Shown here piece by piece: positions 1 through 9,506 of a stretch of DNA of 64,000 nucleotides. The translations under genes and the position numbers were made by a program. Position 1 is the first letter of the stretch. The number at the start of each line of letters is the position of its first letter. This stretch comes from Lichenibacterium minor (GTDB lineage Bacteria > Pseudomonadota > Alphaproteobacteria > Rhizobiales > Beijerinckiaceae): NCBI RefSeq assembly GCF_004137685.1, contig NZ_QYBB01000006.1, forward strand, positions 62,001 to 126,000, in the 5' to 3' direction. The notes beneath the pieces are model-generated. The model was not told where the DNA came from. It searched no databases and saw nothing but the letters and a program-made list of their open reading frames with translations.

Positions 1-1
1 G

Positions 2-955
2 CTCCTGCTGCTCGGCCGCTACGGCGTGGTGCTGGGGCTCGGCGCGCTGATCCTGTTCGGCGCCTTGCGCTACGAGCGCTTCCTCAGCCCGTTCAACGTG
101 CTGAGCTTTCTCGGCTATAATTCCATGTTCGCCCTGGTGAGCCTCGGCATGCTGTTCGTCATCGCCACGGGCGGCATCGACCTGTCGGTCGGCGCCGTGG
201 CGGCGCTGGGCAGCGTCGTGTCGGCGCTGGCGTCCCCCTCCGGCGAGGCTTGGGGCCTCGCGGCCGGCGTCGGCACGGGGCTCGCGGTCGGGCTCGTCAA
301 CGGCTTCGCGGTGGTGCGGCTCGGCATCGCGCCCTTCATCGCCACCCTGGCCACGATGCTGGGGGCGCGGGGCGTGGCGCTGCTGGCTGCCGGCAACGGC
401 ACCGTATCGGCCTCCTACGACAGCGGCTTCACCGACCTCGGCCAGGGCGACGTCGCCGGGTTCCCGGTGCCGGCGCTGGTCGCGCTCGCCTGCTTCGCCA
501 TCGGCTGGGTCGCCCTCGAGCGCACCGCCTTCGGCCGCACCGTGCTGGCGGTGGGGGGCAACGAGGAAGCGACGCGGCTGATGGGGCTGCCGGCGGACGG
601 GACCAAGTGGGCCGTCTACGCCGTCAGCGGCGCGCTGGCGGGGCTCGCCGGCGTGGTCCTGGCGGCGCAGTTCGGCGCCGGCCAGCCCATCGAGGGGCAG
701 GGCTGGGAGCTCTTCGCCATCTCGGCCGTGGTGGTGGGCGGCACGCCGCTCAACGGCGGCAACGGCTCGGTCGTCACCACGCTGGCCGGGGTGATCCTGC
801 TCGGGCTCATCTTCAACATCCTCAACTTCGAGAACGGCCTCGGCACCGTGTCGCTGTCCGCCTACTGGCAGTCGGTGATCCGCGGCGCCTTCCTGCTGCT
901 CGTCGTGGTGGCGCAAGCCAAGCTCGTGGCGCGGGGCTCGCCGGAGCGGGCGTGA
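2..955 (+). CDS. Ribose/sugar ABC transporter permease (RbsC family), 5' truncated by window edge
   Basis: Membrane permease of a carbohydrate-type (CUT2/RbsC) ABC importer. The reading frame is open from base 2, so the start lies outside the window; 317 residues are visible. The family signature GMLFVIATGGIDLSVGA near the visible N-terminus and the AISAVVVGGTPLNGG segment near the C-terminus are typical of BPD_transp_2 proteins, with many hydrophobic helices between. The ATPase and binding protein should lie upstream. A separate complete importer of the same class is at 26.8-30.7 kb. Substrate is unknown; the adenine deaminase downstream makes a nucleoside or ribose-like compound possible, which is inference only. 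Confidence 0.9.
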   Translation, partial: LLLLGRYGVVLGLGALILFGALRYERFLSPFNVLSFLGYNSMFALVSLGMLFVIATGGIDLSVGAVAALGSVVSALASPSGEAWGLAAGVGTGLAVGLVNGFAVVRLGIAPFIATLATMLGARGVALLAAGNGTVSASYDSGFTDLGQGDVAGFPVPALVALACFAIGWVALERTAFGRTVLAVGGNEEATRLMGLPADGTKWAVYAVSGALAGLAGVVLAAQFGAGQPIEGQGWELFAISAVVVGGTPLNGGNGSVVTTLAGVILLGLIFNILNFENGLGTVSLSAYWQSVIRGAFLLLVVVAQAKLVARGSPERA

Positions 956-1106
956 TCCCGTCCCCCATCGAACGGTCGCGGCGGCCCCGCTTCGGCGCAT
1001 TTGCCCCGCGGCTGTTACATTCCGTCTCTTGAACCGCGTTCAAGATTGCCGCCATCTGCGCGCGACCGACCCGGCATCCCCGCCCGGGTGACACCCGGAT
1101 GCACAG

Positions 1107-2336
1107 ATGACGGCCTCAGGATTGCGAACCGCTTCGCCGATCCGCTTTCGCGCGGCGTTGCTGGCGGTGCTCGCCGTCGCGGCACCGGGGGCCGCACTGG
1201 CCCAGTCCGTGGCGACGTGGGCATCGTCGATCGCCACGCTCGAAACGCCCAACGTGTCGGGGCACACCGTGCGCCAGTTCGCGCGCATCGCCGTCGGAGG
1301 CGACCGGTTCAGCCTGCGCTTCTCCAACGAGACCGGGACGAAGCCCCTGGCGATCGCCGACGCCCATGTGGCCCTGCCGGGCGCGACGCCGGGCTCGGTC
1401 CAGGTCTCGACCGACCACAAGGTGACGTTCAACGGCGGCGCCACGATCGTCGTGGCGCCCGGCGCCGGCGTCATCTCGGACCCGGTGGACATGCCCCTGC
1501 AGCCGTTGACCCGCCTCGCCGTGTCGGCCCTGTTCCGCTCGGCCAGCCCGCTGCAGGTGGGGCACCTGATCGCATCCGAGACCAATTACACGGCCCCGGG
1601 CGACCACGCCGCCGAGGCCGTCATGTCGGGCGCGGCGGCGACGGGCTCGGGGTTCTACCTCGCCGGCATCTCGGCCATGGTCGGCAACCTGCCCAGCGGC
1701 GCCGTCGCCTGCCTCGGCGACTCGATCACCGACGGGCTGGACGCCACCACGGGCGGCGAGCGCCGCTATCCCGACCGGCTGGCCGAAAGGCTGCTGGCCG
1801 CCAGCCGCTTCCGCGTCGGCGCCATCGATGCCGGCCTCACCGGCAACAGCGTGCTGGGGGGAGACCCGTGGAGCGGCGTCGGCGCGAGTGCCGTGGCGCG
1901 GGTGTCGCGCGATGTGCTGGGCCGCCCCGGCGTGCACTGGCTCATCGTCTTCGAGGGCATCAACGACATCATCAATGCCCCGGCCGGGGAGGACGTAGCC
2001 GCCGAGCTCATCGCCGCCTATGGCCAGGTGATCGCCCAGGCGCGCGAAGCCGGTGTGAAGGTGTTCGGCGCCACGCTGACGCCCTTCGCCGGTGCCGGTC
2101 CCGCCTATTATTCACCCGCCAAGGAGGCGGTGCGCCAGCGGGTGAACGCCTGGATGCGGACGTCGGGCGCCTACGACGCCGTCTTCGATTTCGATGCCGC
2201 CGTGCGCAGCCAGGGCGAACCTGCACGGTTGCGCCCCCTATATGACGGCGGCGACCACCTCCACCTCAACGATGCCGGCTATGCCGCCCTGGCGGATGCG
2301 GTGCCGCTGAGCGCGATCCTCGGCCCCGGCCACTGA
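1107..2336 (+). CDS. Secreted SGNH/GDSL-type esterase or lipase
   Basis: A 409-residue exported hydrolase. The N-terminus carries a Sec signal (hydrophobic run ending APGAALAQ, cleavage near residue 33). The SGNH nucleophile block CLGDSITDG places the catalytic serine at residue 206, followed by a GIND block, and the C-terminal block DHLHLN supplies Asp383 and His386. The roughly 170 residues before the GDS motif form a beta-rich accessory region, as in carbohydrate-deacetylating SGNH enzymes. Substrate cannot be told from sequence; acyl groups on cell-wall or plant-derived polysaccharide are plausible. It lies 151 bp after the ABC permease on the same strand and may be transcribed separately. 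Confidence 0.85.
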   Translation: MTASGLRTASPIRFRAALLAVLAVAAPGAALAQSVATWASSIATLETPNVSGHTVRQFARIAVGGDRFSLRFSNETGTKPLAIADAHVALPGATPGSVQVSTDHKVTFNGGATIVVAPGAGVISDPVDMPLQPLTRLAVSALFRSASPLQVGHLIASETNYTAPGDHAAEAVMSGAAATGSGFYLAGISAMVGNLPSGAVACLGDSITDGLDATTGGERRYPDRLAERLLAASRFRVGAIDAGLTGNSVLGGDPWSGVGASAVARVSRDVLGRPGVHWLIVFEGINDIINAPAGEDVAAELIAAYGQVIAQAREAGVKVFGATLTPFAGAGPAYYSPAKEAVRQRVNAWMRTSGAYDAVFDFDAAVRSQGEPARLRPLYDGGDHLHLNDAGYAALADAVPLSAILGPGH

Positions 2337-2514
2337 GAGCCCGTCAGACCGCCGGGGAGCGCGAACGCGCGCCGCAACGCGACGGCGATGCGTCGGCATG
2401 TCCGTCCCTCGATCGGCGGCCGACGGTCCCGACAGCCGGCCGGCTCCCCAGCGTCGCTTGCGCGCCCGCGCGGTCCATCCCATGCTGCACCGCGACACAA
2501 CACGGGAGTTCGGC

Positions 2515-4221
2515 ATGACGGCATCGGCCGACACCATCGCGCGCAGGATCGCCCAAGGGCGCGGCGCGGAGCCCGCCGACCTCGTGATCCGCGATGTCCG
2601 CCTCCTCGACCTCGTCACCGGCGCGCTGGTCGACACCGACATCGCGGTCTGCGGCGACACCGTCGTCGGCACCTACGGGCGCTACGAAGGGCGCAGCGTG
2701 CTCGACGGGCGGGGCCGCATCGCCGTGCCGGGCTTCATCGACACCCACCTCCACGTGGAATCGTCGCTGGTGACCCCGCTCGAGTTCGACCGCTGCGTGC
2801 TGCCGCACGGCGTCACCACGGCCATCTGCGACCCCCACGAGATGGCCAACGTGCTGGGCACCGCCGCCTTCGACTATTTCCTCGCCTGCGCGGAGCGCAC
2901 CGTGATGGACCTGAGGGTCCAGCTCTCGTCCTGCGTGCCCGCCACCGCGCTGGAAACGGCCGGCGCCGCGATCGACGCCGCCGACCTCGCCCGCTACAAG
3001 GCCCACCCGAAGGTGATCGGCCTCGCCGAATTCATGAATTTCCCGGGCGTGCTCGGCGCCGACCCGGGCTGCCTCGCCAAGCTCGAAGCCTTCGCGGGAG
3101 GGCACGTCGACGGCCACGCGCCGCTCGTCGGCGGCTTCGACCTCAACGGCTACGCGGCAGCGGGCATCGGCACCGACCACGAGGCCACCGCCGCCGCTGA
3201 AGCGCTGGAAAAGATCCGCAAGGGCATGACGGTGCTGATCCGCGAGGGCTCGGTGTCGAAGGACCTCGCCGCGCTGGCGCCGCTGCTGACGGTGGAAACC
3301 TCGCCCTTCCTCGCCTTCTGCACCGACGACCGCAACCCGCTCGACGTCGCCGAGGAGGGGCACATCGACGGGATCATCCGCATGGCGGTCGCGCTCGGTG
3401 TGCCGCCGCTCGCCGCCTACCGCTCGGCCACGCTGACGGCGGCCCGCGCTTTCGGCCTCCGCGACCGCGGCATGGTGGCGCCGGGCTACCGGGCCGACGT
3501 CGTCCTCATCGACGCGCTCGACAGCTGCGGGGTGTCGGACGTCGTGTCGGCCGGGCGGGTCGTCGGCGAGGCTTTGTTCGCGGCGCGGGGCGGCGTGCCG
3601 CCGATCGGGCTCGACAGCATGCGGGCCAGAACGGTGTCGGCCGCCGACTTCGCCATGCCGGGCGCCGGGCGGGCCACGCCCGTCATCGGCGTCGTGCCGG
3701 GGCGGATCATCACGGAACGCTTGACGCGCGACCTGCCCGCCGCCGACGGCCTCGTGCGGCCCGACGCCGCGCAGGACGTCGCCAAGGTCTGCGTGGTCGA
3801 GCGGCACGGGCGGAACGGCAACGTCGGGCGCGGCTTCGTCCACGGCTTCGGGATGAAGCGCGGCGCGGTCGCGACCTCGGTCGGCCACGACAGCCACAAC
3901 ATCTGCGTGGTGGGCATGGACGACGCCGACATGGCGGCGGCGGTGAACCACCTCGCCACCATCGGCGGCGGTTTCGCCGTGGTGGAGCGGGGCACCGTGC
4001 TGGCCGACCTGCCGCTGCCGATCGCCGGGCTGATGAGCGACCGCTCGCACGAGGAGGTGCGGGCGGGGCTGCTGCCCTTGCGGGTCGCGGCCCGCACCCT
4101 CGGCGTGACCCTGGCCGAGCCCTTCCTGCAGGTCGCCTTTCTGCCCCTGCCGGTGATCCCGCACCTCAAGATCACGGACCTCGGGATGGTCGACGTGGAC
4201 CGCATGGAGCTGATCGGATGA
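2515..4221 (+). CDS. ade: Adenine deaminase
   Basis: Cytosolic metal-dependent amidohydrolase converting adenine to hypoxanthine and ammonia in purine salvage. The predicted 568-residue protein has the DTHLHVESS metal-binding motif, CDPHEMANV, and the glycine-rich C-terminal block with [20 protein letters not shown], all typical of bacterial Ade (family length about 570-600). The reading frame is open further upstream to 2398, but ATG 2515 has GGGAG six bases before it and begins in the conserved region, so it was chosen. The stop overlaps the next gene's ATG by four bases, indicating translational coupling with the cupin gene. Confidence 0.93.
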   Translation: MTASADTIARRIAQGRGAEPADLVIRDVRLLDLVTGALVDTDIAVCGDTVVGTYGRYEGRSVLDGRGRIAVPGFIDTHLHVESSLVTPLEFDRCVLPHGVTTAICDPHEMANVLGTAAFDYFLACAERTVMDLRVQLSSCVPATALETAGAAIDAADLARYKAHPKVIGLAEFMNFPGVLGADPGCLAKLEAFAGGHVDGHAPLVGGFDLNGYAAAGIGTDHEATAAAEALEKIRKGMTVLIREGSVSKDLAALAPLLTVETSPFLAFCTDDRNPLDVAEEGHIDGIIRMAVALGVPPLAAYRSATLTAARAFGLRDRGMVAPGYRADVVLIDALDSCGVSDVVSAGRVVGEALFAARGGVPPIGLDSMRARTVSAADFAMPGAGRATPVIGVVPGRIITERLTRDLPAADGLVRPDAAQDVAKVCVVERHGRNGNVGRGFVHGFGMKRGAVATSVGHDSHNICVVGMDDADMAAAVNHLATIGGGFAVVERGTVLADLPLPIAGLMSDRSHEEVRAGLLPLRVAARTLGVTLAEPFLQVAFLPLPVIPHLKITDLGMVDVDRMELIG

Positions 4222-4700
4222 GCCAAGACCCCGAGGACGGGCACAGGCGCTGGAAACACGACGGCGTCCGCGTGATCCGCGGCGATCAGCTCGACCCCGC
4301 GTCGGCGCAGACGCCCGGCATGTTCCGCCAGGTCGCCATCGACCACGCCCGCGTCGGCGCGCAGAAGCTTTGGGCCGGCACGGTCTCCATCGCGCCCGAC
4401 GCGAAGACGGGCGTGCATCACCACGGCGCGCTGGAAAGCGTCATCTTCGTGCTGCGCGGCCGGGCGCGGATGCGCTGGGGCGACAGGCTCGAATACGTCG
4501 CCGAGGCGGGGCCGGGCGACTTCATCTTCGTGCCGCCCTACGTGCCCCACCAGGAGATCAACGCCGACCCGTCGCAGCCGCTCGACTGCGTGCTGGTGCG
4601 CTCCGACAACGAGGCCGTGGTGGTGAACATCACCGACGTCGAGCCGGCCGAGAAGCCGGAATCGGTCCATTGGATCGACCCGATCCACCGGGGGCCGTGA
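4218..4700 (+). CDS. Cupin-domain protein
   Basis: A 160-residue single-cupin protein translationally coupled (ATGA) to adenine deaminase. The cupin core is seen as [19 protein letters not shown] followed by a [16 protein letters not shown] segment, giving metal-binding histidines in the first block and a histidine in the second. No enzymatic function can be assigned. Coupling to ade suggests a role in purine or related nitrogen metabolism, which is inference. No signal peptide is seen. Confidence 0.85.
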   Translation: MSQDPEDGHRRWKHDGVRVIRGDQLDPASAQTPGMFRQVAIDHARVGAQKLWAGTVSIAPDAKTGVHHHGALESVIFVLRGRARMRWGDRLEYVAEAGPGDFIFVPPYVPHQEINADPSQPLDCVLVRSDNEAVVVNITDVEPAEKPESVHWIDPIHRGP

Positions 4701-4751
4701 GGTCGGTTCGGGACCGGAGGACGGGCCGGGCGGGCCTCCTCGTCCCTCGCT

Positions 4752-4764
4752 GGGGGGGGGGGGG
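4752..4764. repeat. Poly-G tract (13 G)
   Basis: Thirteen consecutive G residues between the convergent cupin and epoxide-hydrolase genes. It is the longest homopolymer noticed here. It is intergenic, 50 bp from either stop codon, so length variation would not shift a reading frame. The exact length is also sequencing-sensitive. Confidence 0.8.
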
Positions 4765-4810
4765 CCTGCGCCCCGCCCGGGCTGGGGCGCGTCGGACGGG
4801 GGCGCATTCG

Positions 4811-5683
4811 CTAGGACGCCGCCCCGAAGAACCCGAGCAGCTCCGCCACGACGGCCTCGGCCTCCTCGTGCTGCACCCAATGGGTCGCCGGAAGGTATCG
4901 GACCCGGGCCGAGCGGCAGCGGGCGGCGCCCTCGGCGGCCAGGGCGCGCTCCAGGAAGCGATCCTCGACGCCCCACAGCACCAGCGTTTCGGCCTCGATG
5001 CGGGGCAGGGCGCCCGGCGACCGGTGGCGCAGGGCCCGGTACCAGTTCAGCATCGCGGTCAGCGCGCCGGGCTCCGACCAGGCCGCGGCGTAGCGGTCGA
5101 GGTCGGCCTCGGTGAAGGTGCCCGGCCGGCTCGACTCCAGCAGCGCGCGGCGCAGAGCGCGATGGCGGCCGGCGCTCAGCAGCGCTTCGGGCAGCTTCGG
5201 CAGCTGGAACAGGCCGACATAGGAGCTCCGCAGGGCCTGGGTGGGATGGGTGAGGGCGTAGCGGGTCCAGGTGTCGGGGTGGGGGGCGTTCAGCACGGCG
5301 AGCCGCTCGACCCGCGCGGGATGCAGCGCCGCCGCCGCCCAGGCCACCACGCCGCCCCAATCGTGCCCGGCCAAGCGGAACCGCCCGATGCCGAGCGCGT
5401 CGGCGAGCCCCGCGACGTCGTCGGCGAGGCGGGACATCCGGTAGCTGTCGATGCCGGCGGGCTTGTCGCTGGCGCCGTAGCCGCGCCCGTCCGGCACGAC
5501 GACGCGGTATCCGGCGGCGGCCAGCGGGCCGATCTGGCGGCGCCAGCCGAACCAGGCTTCCGGAAAGCCGTGCAGCAGGATGACAGCCGGGCCGTCGGCC
5601 GGGCCGGCTTCGACGGCGTGCAGCACGACGCCGCCGACGCGATGGCGGCCGTGCCGCAGCGCGGCCTCGTTTCCCTGTCCCAT
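4811..5683 (-). CDS. Alpha/beta hydrolase, epoxide hydrolase-like
   Basis: A 290-residue alpha/beta-hydrolase with the epoxide hydrolase/haloalkane dehalogenase arrangement. HGFPE at residues 38-42 forms the oxyanion-hole loop and GHDWGG places an aspartate nucleophile at residue 108. An Asp in the WGVEDRFLE block and His268 (THW) would complete the triad. An aspartate rather than serine nucleophile argues for epoxide or halide substrates over esters. No signal peptide is seen, so it is probably cytosolic. It is monocistronic, convergent with the cupin gene and divergent from the msrB remnant. Confidence 0.85.
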   Translation of the reverse strand: MGQGNEAALRHGRHRVGGVVLHAVEAGPADGPAVILLHGFPEAWFGWRRQIGPLAAAGYRVVVPDGRGYGASDKPAGIDSYRMSRLADDVAGLADALGIGRFRLAGHDWGGVVAWAAAALHPARVERLAVLNAPHPDTWTRYALTHPTQALRSSYVGLFQLPKLPEALLSAGRHRALRRALLESSRPGTFTEADLDRYAAAWSEPGALTAMLNWYRALRHRSPGALPRIEAETLVLWGVEDRFLERALAAEGAARCRSARVRYLPATHWVQHEEAEAVVAELLGFFGAAS

Positions 5684-5762
5684 GGCGCGCTGTCCCGCGA
5701 GATCTTATCTTCCCACAAGTATAACGCGGGATGCGCGGCGAACGTGCCGCGGGGAGGACGCC

Positions 5763-6243
5763 ATGGCGGTCGACAGGCGCAAGGTTCTGGGTTTGGGCGC
5801 GGCCCTGGCGGCGATCGCGGGGCGGCTCGGCTTCGCGCGGCCCGCCCGCGCGGCGGAAGGCTCCTTTCCCGTCAGCATGGACGACGAGGGCTGGCGCGGG
5901 CGCCTCGGGCCCCAGGCCTACGACGTGCTGCGCCGCGAAGGCACGGAGCGGCCCTATTCGAGCCCCCTCAACCGCGAACATCGGGCGGGCCGCTTCGCCT
6001 GCGCGGGCTGCGACGCCGCGCTGTTCGCGTCCGACACCAAGTTCGACAGCCACACGGGCTGGCCGAGCTTCTTCCGCCCGCTCGACGGCGCCGTCGGCGA
6101 AAGCCGCGACTACACGCTCGGCATCCCCCGCACGGAGGTGCATTGCGCGACCTGCGGCGGCCACCTCGGCCACGTCTTCAACGACGGGCCTGCGCTACTG
6201 CATGAACGGCGTGGCGATGCGCTTCCGGCCCGGGGCGGCCTGA
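5763..6243 (+). pseudogene. msrB: Tat-exported methionine sulfoxide reductase B, frameshifted before the catalytic cysteine
   Basis: MsrB reduces methionine-R-sulfoxide in proteins; this copy would be periplasmic. ATG 5763 follows GGGGAGG and opens a twin-arginine leader (DRRKVLGLG). The zinc CxxC pairs (Cys80/83, Cys128/131), the HTGWPSFF block and GHVFNDG are intact. The conserved continuation TGLRYCMNGVAMRF, which holds the catalytic cysteine, is present only in another frame, ending at TGA 6241-6243. In the original frame translation runs past this point into unrelated sequence overlapping the next gene. The missing linker fits a 14-base deletion between two gacgggcc-like repeats at about 6182-6190. 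It is a disabled gene or a sequencing error. Confidence 0.8.
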
Positions 6244-6297
6244 CCCCCGGCCGTCCCGCGCCTTGCGCGACGCGGCGCGGCGGGGCAGACCACGCCC

Positions 6298-6990
6298 ATG
6301 CAATGCAACATCTGCGGCTGTTCCCGCTTCACCGACATGCCCAAGCGCCCCGCGGTGCGCTGCGCCGACTGCGGCTCGCTCGAACGCACCCGGGTGGCGG
6401 CGCTCCACGTCACGGAGGAGCTGAAGCCCGCCTCGGGCGCCCACATCCTGCACTTCGCCCCCGAGCGCGGGCTGAGCCTGATGCTTCGCGAGATCGGCGG
6501 CCCGAACTACCGCGCCGTCGACATCGACCCGGACCGCTACCCCGGCCTCGGCGTGTCGCGCTTCGACCTCACGGAAGACGTGTTCGACCTGCCGCGCGAC
6601 CGCTACGACCTCATCGTCCACAACCACGTGCTCGAACACGTCGAGGCCAACTATTCCGCCGTGCTGCTGCGCCTCGCCCGTTCGCTCAGCGACTCCGGCA
6701 CCATGCTGTTCTCGGTGCCGATCCTGCCGGGCGACTTCACCGACGAGCTGATCGTCGGCGGCCTCGACGAGAAGCTGCGTCGCTTCGGCCCGTCGCTCCA
6801 TGTGCGCCGCTTTTCCGTCGAAACGCTGGGGCGCACGCTGGGCATGCTGTTCCCGATCCCCGACGCCTACGATCTGCGCGAGCGGTTCGACGAGACCCTG
6901 CTGACGGCCTGCAACATTCCGCCCCACCATTGGACCAATTTCTCGGGCGCGACAGTTTTCGCCGTGCGAAAGCAGGACCTCCGCTGCTGA
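6298..6990 (+). CDS. SAM-dependent methyltransferase with N-terminal zinc ribbon
   Basis: A 230-residue protein with an N-terminal CxxC...CxxC zinc-ribbon-like stretch (Cys3, Cys6, Cys22, Cys25) followed by a class I methyltransferase-like fold. Visible blocks are ILHFAPERGLS at the nucleotide-binding loop position, an acidic VDIDPDRYPG strand end, and DLIVHNHVLEHVE, the usual motif after strand 4. Members of this kind often act on sugars or glycan intermediates, but the substrate here is not known. It lies directly upstream of the acyl-CoA dehydrogenase/PIG-L/NodS run on the same strand. Confidence 0.75.
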   Translation: MQCNICGCSRFTDMPKRPAVRCADCGSLERTRVAALHVTEELKPASGAHILHFAPERGLSLMLREIGGPNYRAVDIDPDRYPGLGVSRFDLTEDVFDLPRDRYDLIVHNHVLEHVEANYSAVLLRLARSLSDSGTMLFSVPILPGDFTDELIVGGLDEKLRRFGPSLHVRRFSVETLGRTLGMLFPIPDAYDLRERFDETLLTACNIPPHHWTNFSGATVFAVRKQDLRC

Positions 6991-7048
6991 CGCGGCGCCC
7001 CGGCGCCCCGGGCTGGCCCGTCGCGGAAGCGGAGTGGGACGGCCGGAC

Positions 7049-8188
7049 ATGACGCATTCCAGACCCATGGCGACGGCCGACCTCGTCGCCGCCGCGGACG
7101 GCGTCGCGGGGGATCTCTTCGCCGGCGCCGCCGCCCGCGACGCCGCGGCGGGCTTCCCGCACGACGCCGTCGCGCTGCTCCACGCCGCCGACCTGATGAT
7201 GGCCCCCTTTCCGACGCGGCTCGGCGGCGCCGGCCTGGCGGAGCCCGGCGAGGTCGACGCGCTCTGCCACGTCCTGCGGGCCGTCGGCGGCGGCGACCTG
7301 TCGGTCGGGCGGCTCTACGAGGGTCACGTCAACGCCGTGGCGCTGGTGGCCCGCTACGGCACGCAGCGCCAACTCGCGATGCTCGCCGAGGAGGTCCGCG
7401 CGGGCGCGATGTCGGGTGTGTGGAACGCCGAAGGCGCGGTGCCGGCGGCGCTGGAGCACGACGGCGACGGGTGGCGCCTGCGCGGCGCCAAGATCCTCGC
7501 CTCCGGCGTCGGCAGCGTGACGCGGCCCCTCGTCCCCGTGGCGCGGGGCGGCGCGGACGGCGCCACCCTGATGACGATCCCGCACCTGGAGCCCGGCGCG
7601 CGCGCCGACCTGTCGCGCTGGACCGCGCAGGGCATGCGCTCCACCTGCACCGGCACGGTCGACCTCGACGGGCTGCCGATCTCGCCCGACCAAGTGATCG
7701 GCGCCGACGACGATTACCGTCGGCAGCCGAACTTCTTCGGCGGCGCCTGGCGCTTCTGCGCCGTGCAGCTCGGCGCCGTCGAGCGCCTGCTCGACCTGTA
7801 CCGCGGCGACCTCAACCGCATGGGCCGGGGCGGCGACCCCTATCAGCGCCAGCGCGTCGCCGCCTGTGCCACCGCGGCCGAAACCGCGGCGCTGTGGGTC
7901 GGGCAGGCGGCCCGGCTCGTCGCTGCGGAAGCGCGGCCGGTGGCCGAGATCCTCGCCTACGTGGGCCTGACGCGCGGCGTCGTCGAGCGCGCCGCGCTCG
8001 ACACGATGGAAACGGTGCACCGCGGCCTGGGCCTCGGCTCCTTCATGCGGCCGCACCCGGCCGAGCGCGTGGCGCGCGACCTCGCCACCTACCTGCGCCA
8101 GCCCGCGCCCGACGGCGCCATGGCGGATGCCGCCGCGGCCGTGCTCGCCGCCCCGGCGCCGGCCAGGCTGCTGTGGAGGGACGCATGA
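7049..8188 (+). CDS. Acyl-CoA dehydrogenase-like flavoprotein
   Basis: A 379-residue protein resembling acyl-CoA dehydrogenases across its length: an N-terminal helical domain (FPTRLGGAGL), a central WNAEGAVPAALE region, a beta domain where FAD would bind, and a C-terminal helical domain. It is divergent from fatty-acid beta-oxidation enzymes and no confident catalytic glutamate was located. ATG 7049 was chosen; an in-frame GTG at 7034 is an alternative. Its stop overlaps the PIG-L start (ATGA), so the two proteins are probably made together and act in the same pathway. Confidence 0.75.
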   Translation: MTHSRPMATADLVAAADGVAGDLFAGAAARDAAAGFPHDAVALLHAADLMMAPFPTRLGGAGLAEPGEVDALCHVLRAVGGGDLSVGRLYEGHVNAVALVARYGTQRQLAMLAEEVRAGAMSGVWNAEGAVPAALEHDGDGWRLRGAKILASGVGSVTRPLVPVARGGADGATLMTIPHLEPGARADLSRWTAQGMRSTCTGTVDLDGLPISPDQVIGADDDYRRQPNFFGGAWRFCAVQLGAVERLLDLYRGDLNRMGRGGDPYQRQRVAACATAAETAALWVGQAARLVAAEARPVAEILAYVGLTRGVVERAALDTMETVHRGLGLGSFMRPHPAERVARDLATYLRQPAPDGAMADAAAAVLAAPAPARLLWRDA

Positions 8189-8922
8189 CCGTCGGCGACA
8201 TCCTCGACGCGCTCGCGGCGCTCCCCTTCGGGACCGTGGAGGACGTGGTCGGGCGCGACCCGTTCCTGGTGCTGTCGCCCCACCCCGACGACGAGACGCT
8301 GGGCTGCGGCGGGCTGCTCGCCCTGGCGGAGCGCGCCGGCCCGGCCGGGCACGTGCTGATCCTCACCGACGGCGCCGCCTCGCATCCGAACTCGCCGAGC
8401 CACCCGCCCGAGCGGCTGATCGCGCTGCGCCGCGACGAAGCGCGCGCCGCCGTGGCGGCCCTGGGCCTGCCCGAGGGCCGGATCGGCTTCCTCGACCTCC
8501 GCGACGCCGCGACGCCGAGCGGGGGCCCGGAGTTCGACGCCGCCGTCGCGCGGATCGTCGCCCATGCCGAGGCGGTGGGCGCCCGAACCCTCCTGGTCAC
8601 CTGGGGCCATGACCCCCATTGCGACCACGAGACCGCCTTCGCCATGGCGCGGGCCGCGGCGGCCCGGCTCGGCGCGAGGCTCCTCGCCTATCCGGTGTGG
8701 GGCCTGCATCGCCCGCGTCAGGACGTCCTCGACGCCCCCGCGCCGCGCGGGTTCCGGCTCGACATCGCGGCGGTGCGACCGGTGAAGCGCCGCGCCATCG
8801 ACTGCTACCCGTCCCAGATGACGCGGATGATCGACGACGACCCGGGCGCCTTCTGCTTCACGGAAGCGCAACTCGCGCCCTTCCTCGGCGCCATCGAAAC
8901 CTTCATCGAGGTGCAGCCTTGA
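8185..8922 (+). CDS. PIG-L (LmbE-like) family deacetylase
   Basis: A 245-residue zinc-dependent N-deacetylase of the PIG-L family, which removes acetyl groups from N-acetylglucosamine-type sugars. The metal site is visible as SPHPDDETLGCGG near residues 32-44 and the downstream DPHCDHE histidines. No signal peptide is seen, so it acts in the cytosol on a soluble or membrane-face sugar. Start and stop overlap its neighbours by four bases on each side (ATGA before, TTGA after), placing it in the middle of a tightly coupled three-gene set with the acyl-CoA dehydrogenase-like protein and the NodS-like methyltransferase. Confidence 0.88.
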   Translation: MTVGDILDALAALPFGTVEDVVGRDPFLVLSPHPDDETLGCGGLLALAERAGPAGHVLILTDGAASHPNSPSHPPERLIALRRDEARAAVAALGLPEGRIGFLDLRDAATPSGGPEFDAAVARIVAHAEAVGARTLLVTWGHDPHCDHETAFAMARAAAARLGARLLAYPVWGLHRPRQDVLDAPAPRGFRLDIAAVRPVKRRAIDCYPSQMTRMIDDDPGAFCFTEAQLAPFLGAIETFIEVQP

Positions 8923-9506
8923 CGGACGCCAAGCCCTCGCTCGACAGCCGCTACTTCGACGACATCTACGCCCGCACCATCGATCCTTGGGGCTTTCGCA
9001 CCAGCCCCTACGAGCGGGGCAAGTACGAGGCGACGCTGGGCATCCTGCCGCGCCCGCGCTACCGCTCGGCGCTGGAGGTGGGCTGCTCGATCGGGGTGTT
9101 CACCCGCATGCTGGCGGGGCGCTCGGATTCCGTGCTGGCGCTCGACACGTCGGCGCTCGCCCTGGGGGAGGCTCGCACTGCCAACGCCGGCCTGCCGAAC
9201 GTCGCCTTCCGCGAAGCGACCCTGCCGCGCGACTTCCCAGACGGCCGCTACGACCTCATCGTGCTGTCGGAGGTGCTGTACTACCTGTCCCGCCCCGACC
9301 TCGCCGCGCTGGCCGGTCGCTGCCTCGGCGCCCTGGAGCCGGATGGACAGGTGGTGCTCTGCCACTGGCTCGGCGAAACCGACTACCCGCTGCGCGGCGA
9401 CGAAGCGGCGGACCTGTTCATCGCCGCGGCGGCGCCGCGATGCCGTTCGTCGGCGGCTCGGCGCGAACCGGAATACCGGCTGGATCTTCTGTCCGCTGGG
9501 GGCTGA
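8919..9506 (+). CDS. NodS-like SAM-dependent methyltransferase
   Basis: A 195-residue class I methyltransferase of the NodS type (NodS N-methylates the deacetylated glucosamine of Nod factor precursors). Motif I reads LEVGCSIGVFTRML, followed by VLALDTS and DLIVLSEVLYYLS. The likely start is TTG 8919, overlapping the PIG-L stop by four bases. Pairing a deacetylase with a NodS-like enzyme suggests deacetylation then N-methylation of an amino sugar, which is inference from family roles. The last 89 bases overlap the 3' end of the convergent glycosyltransferase gene. Confidence 0.82.
   Translation: MTDAKPSLDSRYFDDIYARTIDPWGFRTSPYERGKYEATLGILPRPRYRSALEVGCSIGVFTRMLAGRSDSVLALDTSALALGEARTANAGLPNVAFREATLPRDFPDGRYDLIVLSEVLYYLSRPDLAALAGRCLGALEPDGQVVLCHWLGETDYPLRGDEAADLFIAAAAPRCRSSAARREPEYRLDLLSAGG

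Noticed and set aside
5580..7052. A 490-codon plus-strand frame running from the msrB region into the following genes, suggesting a fusion protein.
   Set aside because: After GHVFNDG the translation is Arg/Pro/Ala-rich noise overlapping the real methyltransferase in another frame; it is a read-through caused by the msrB frameshift.
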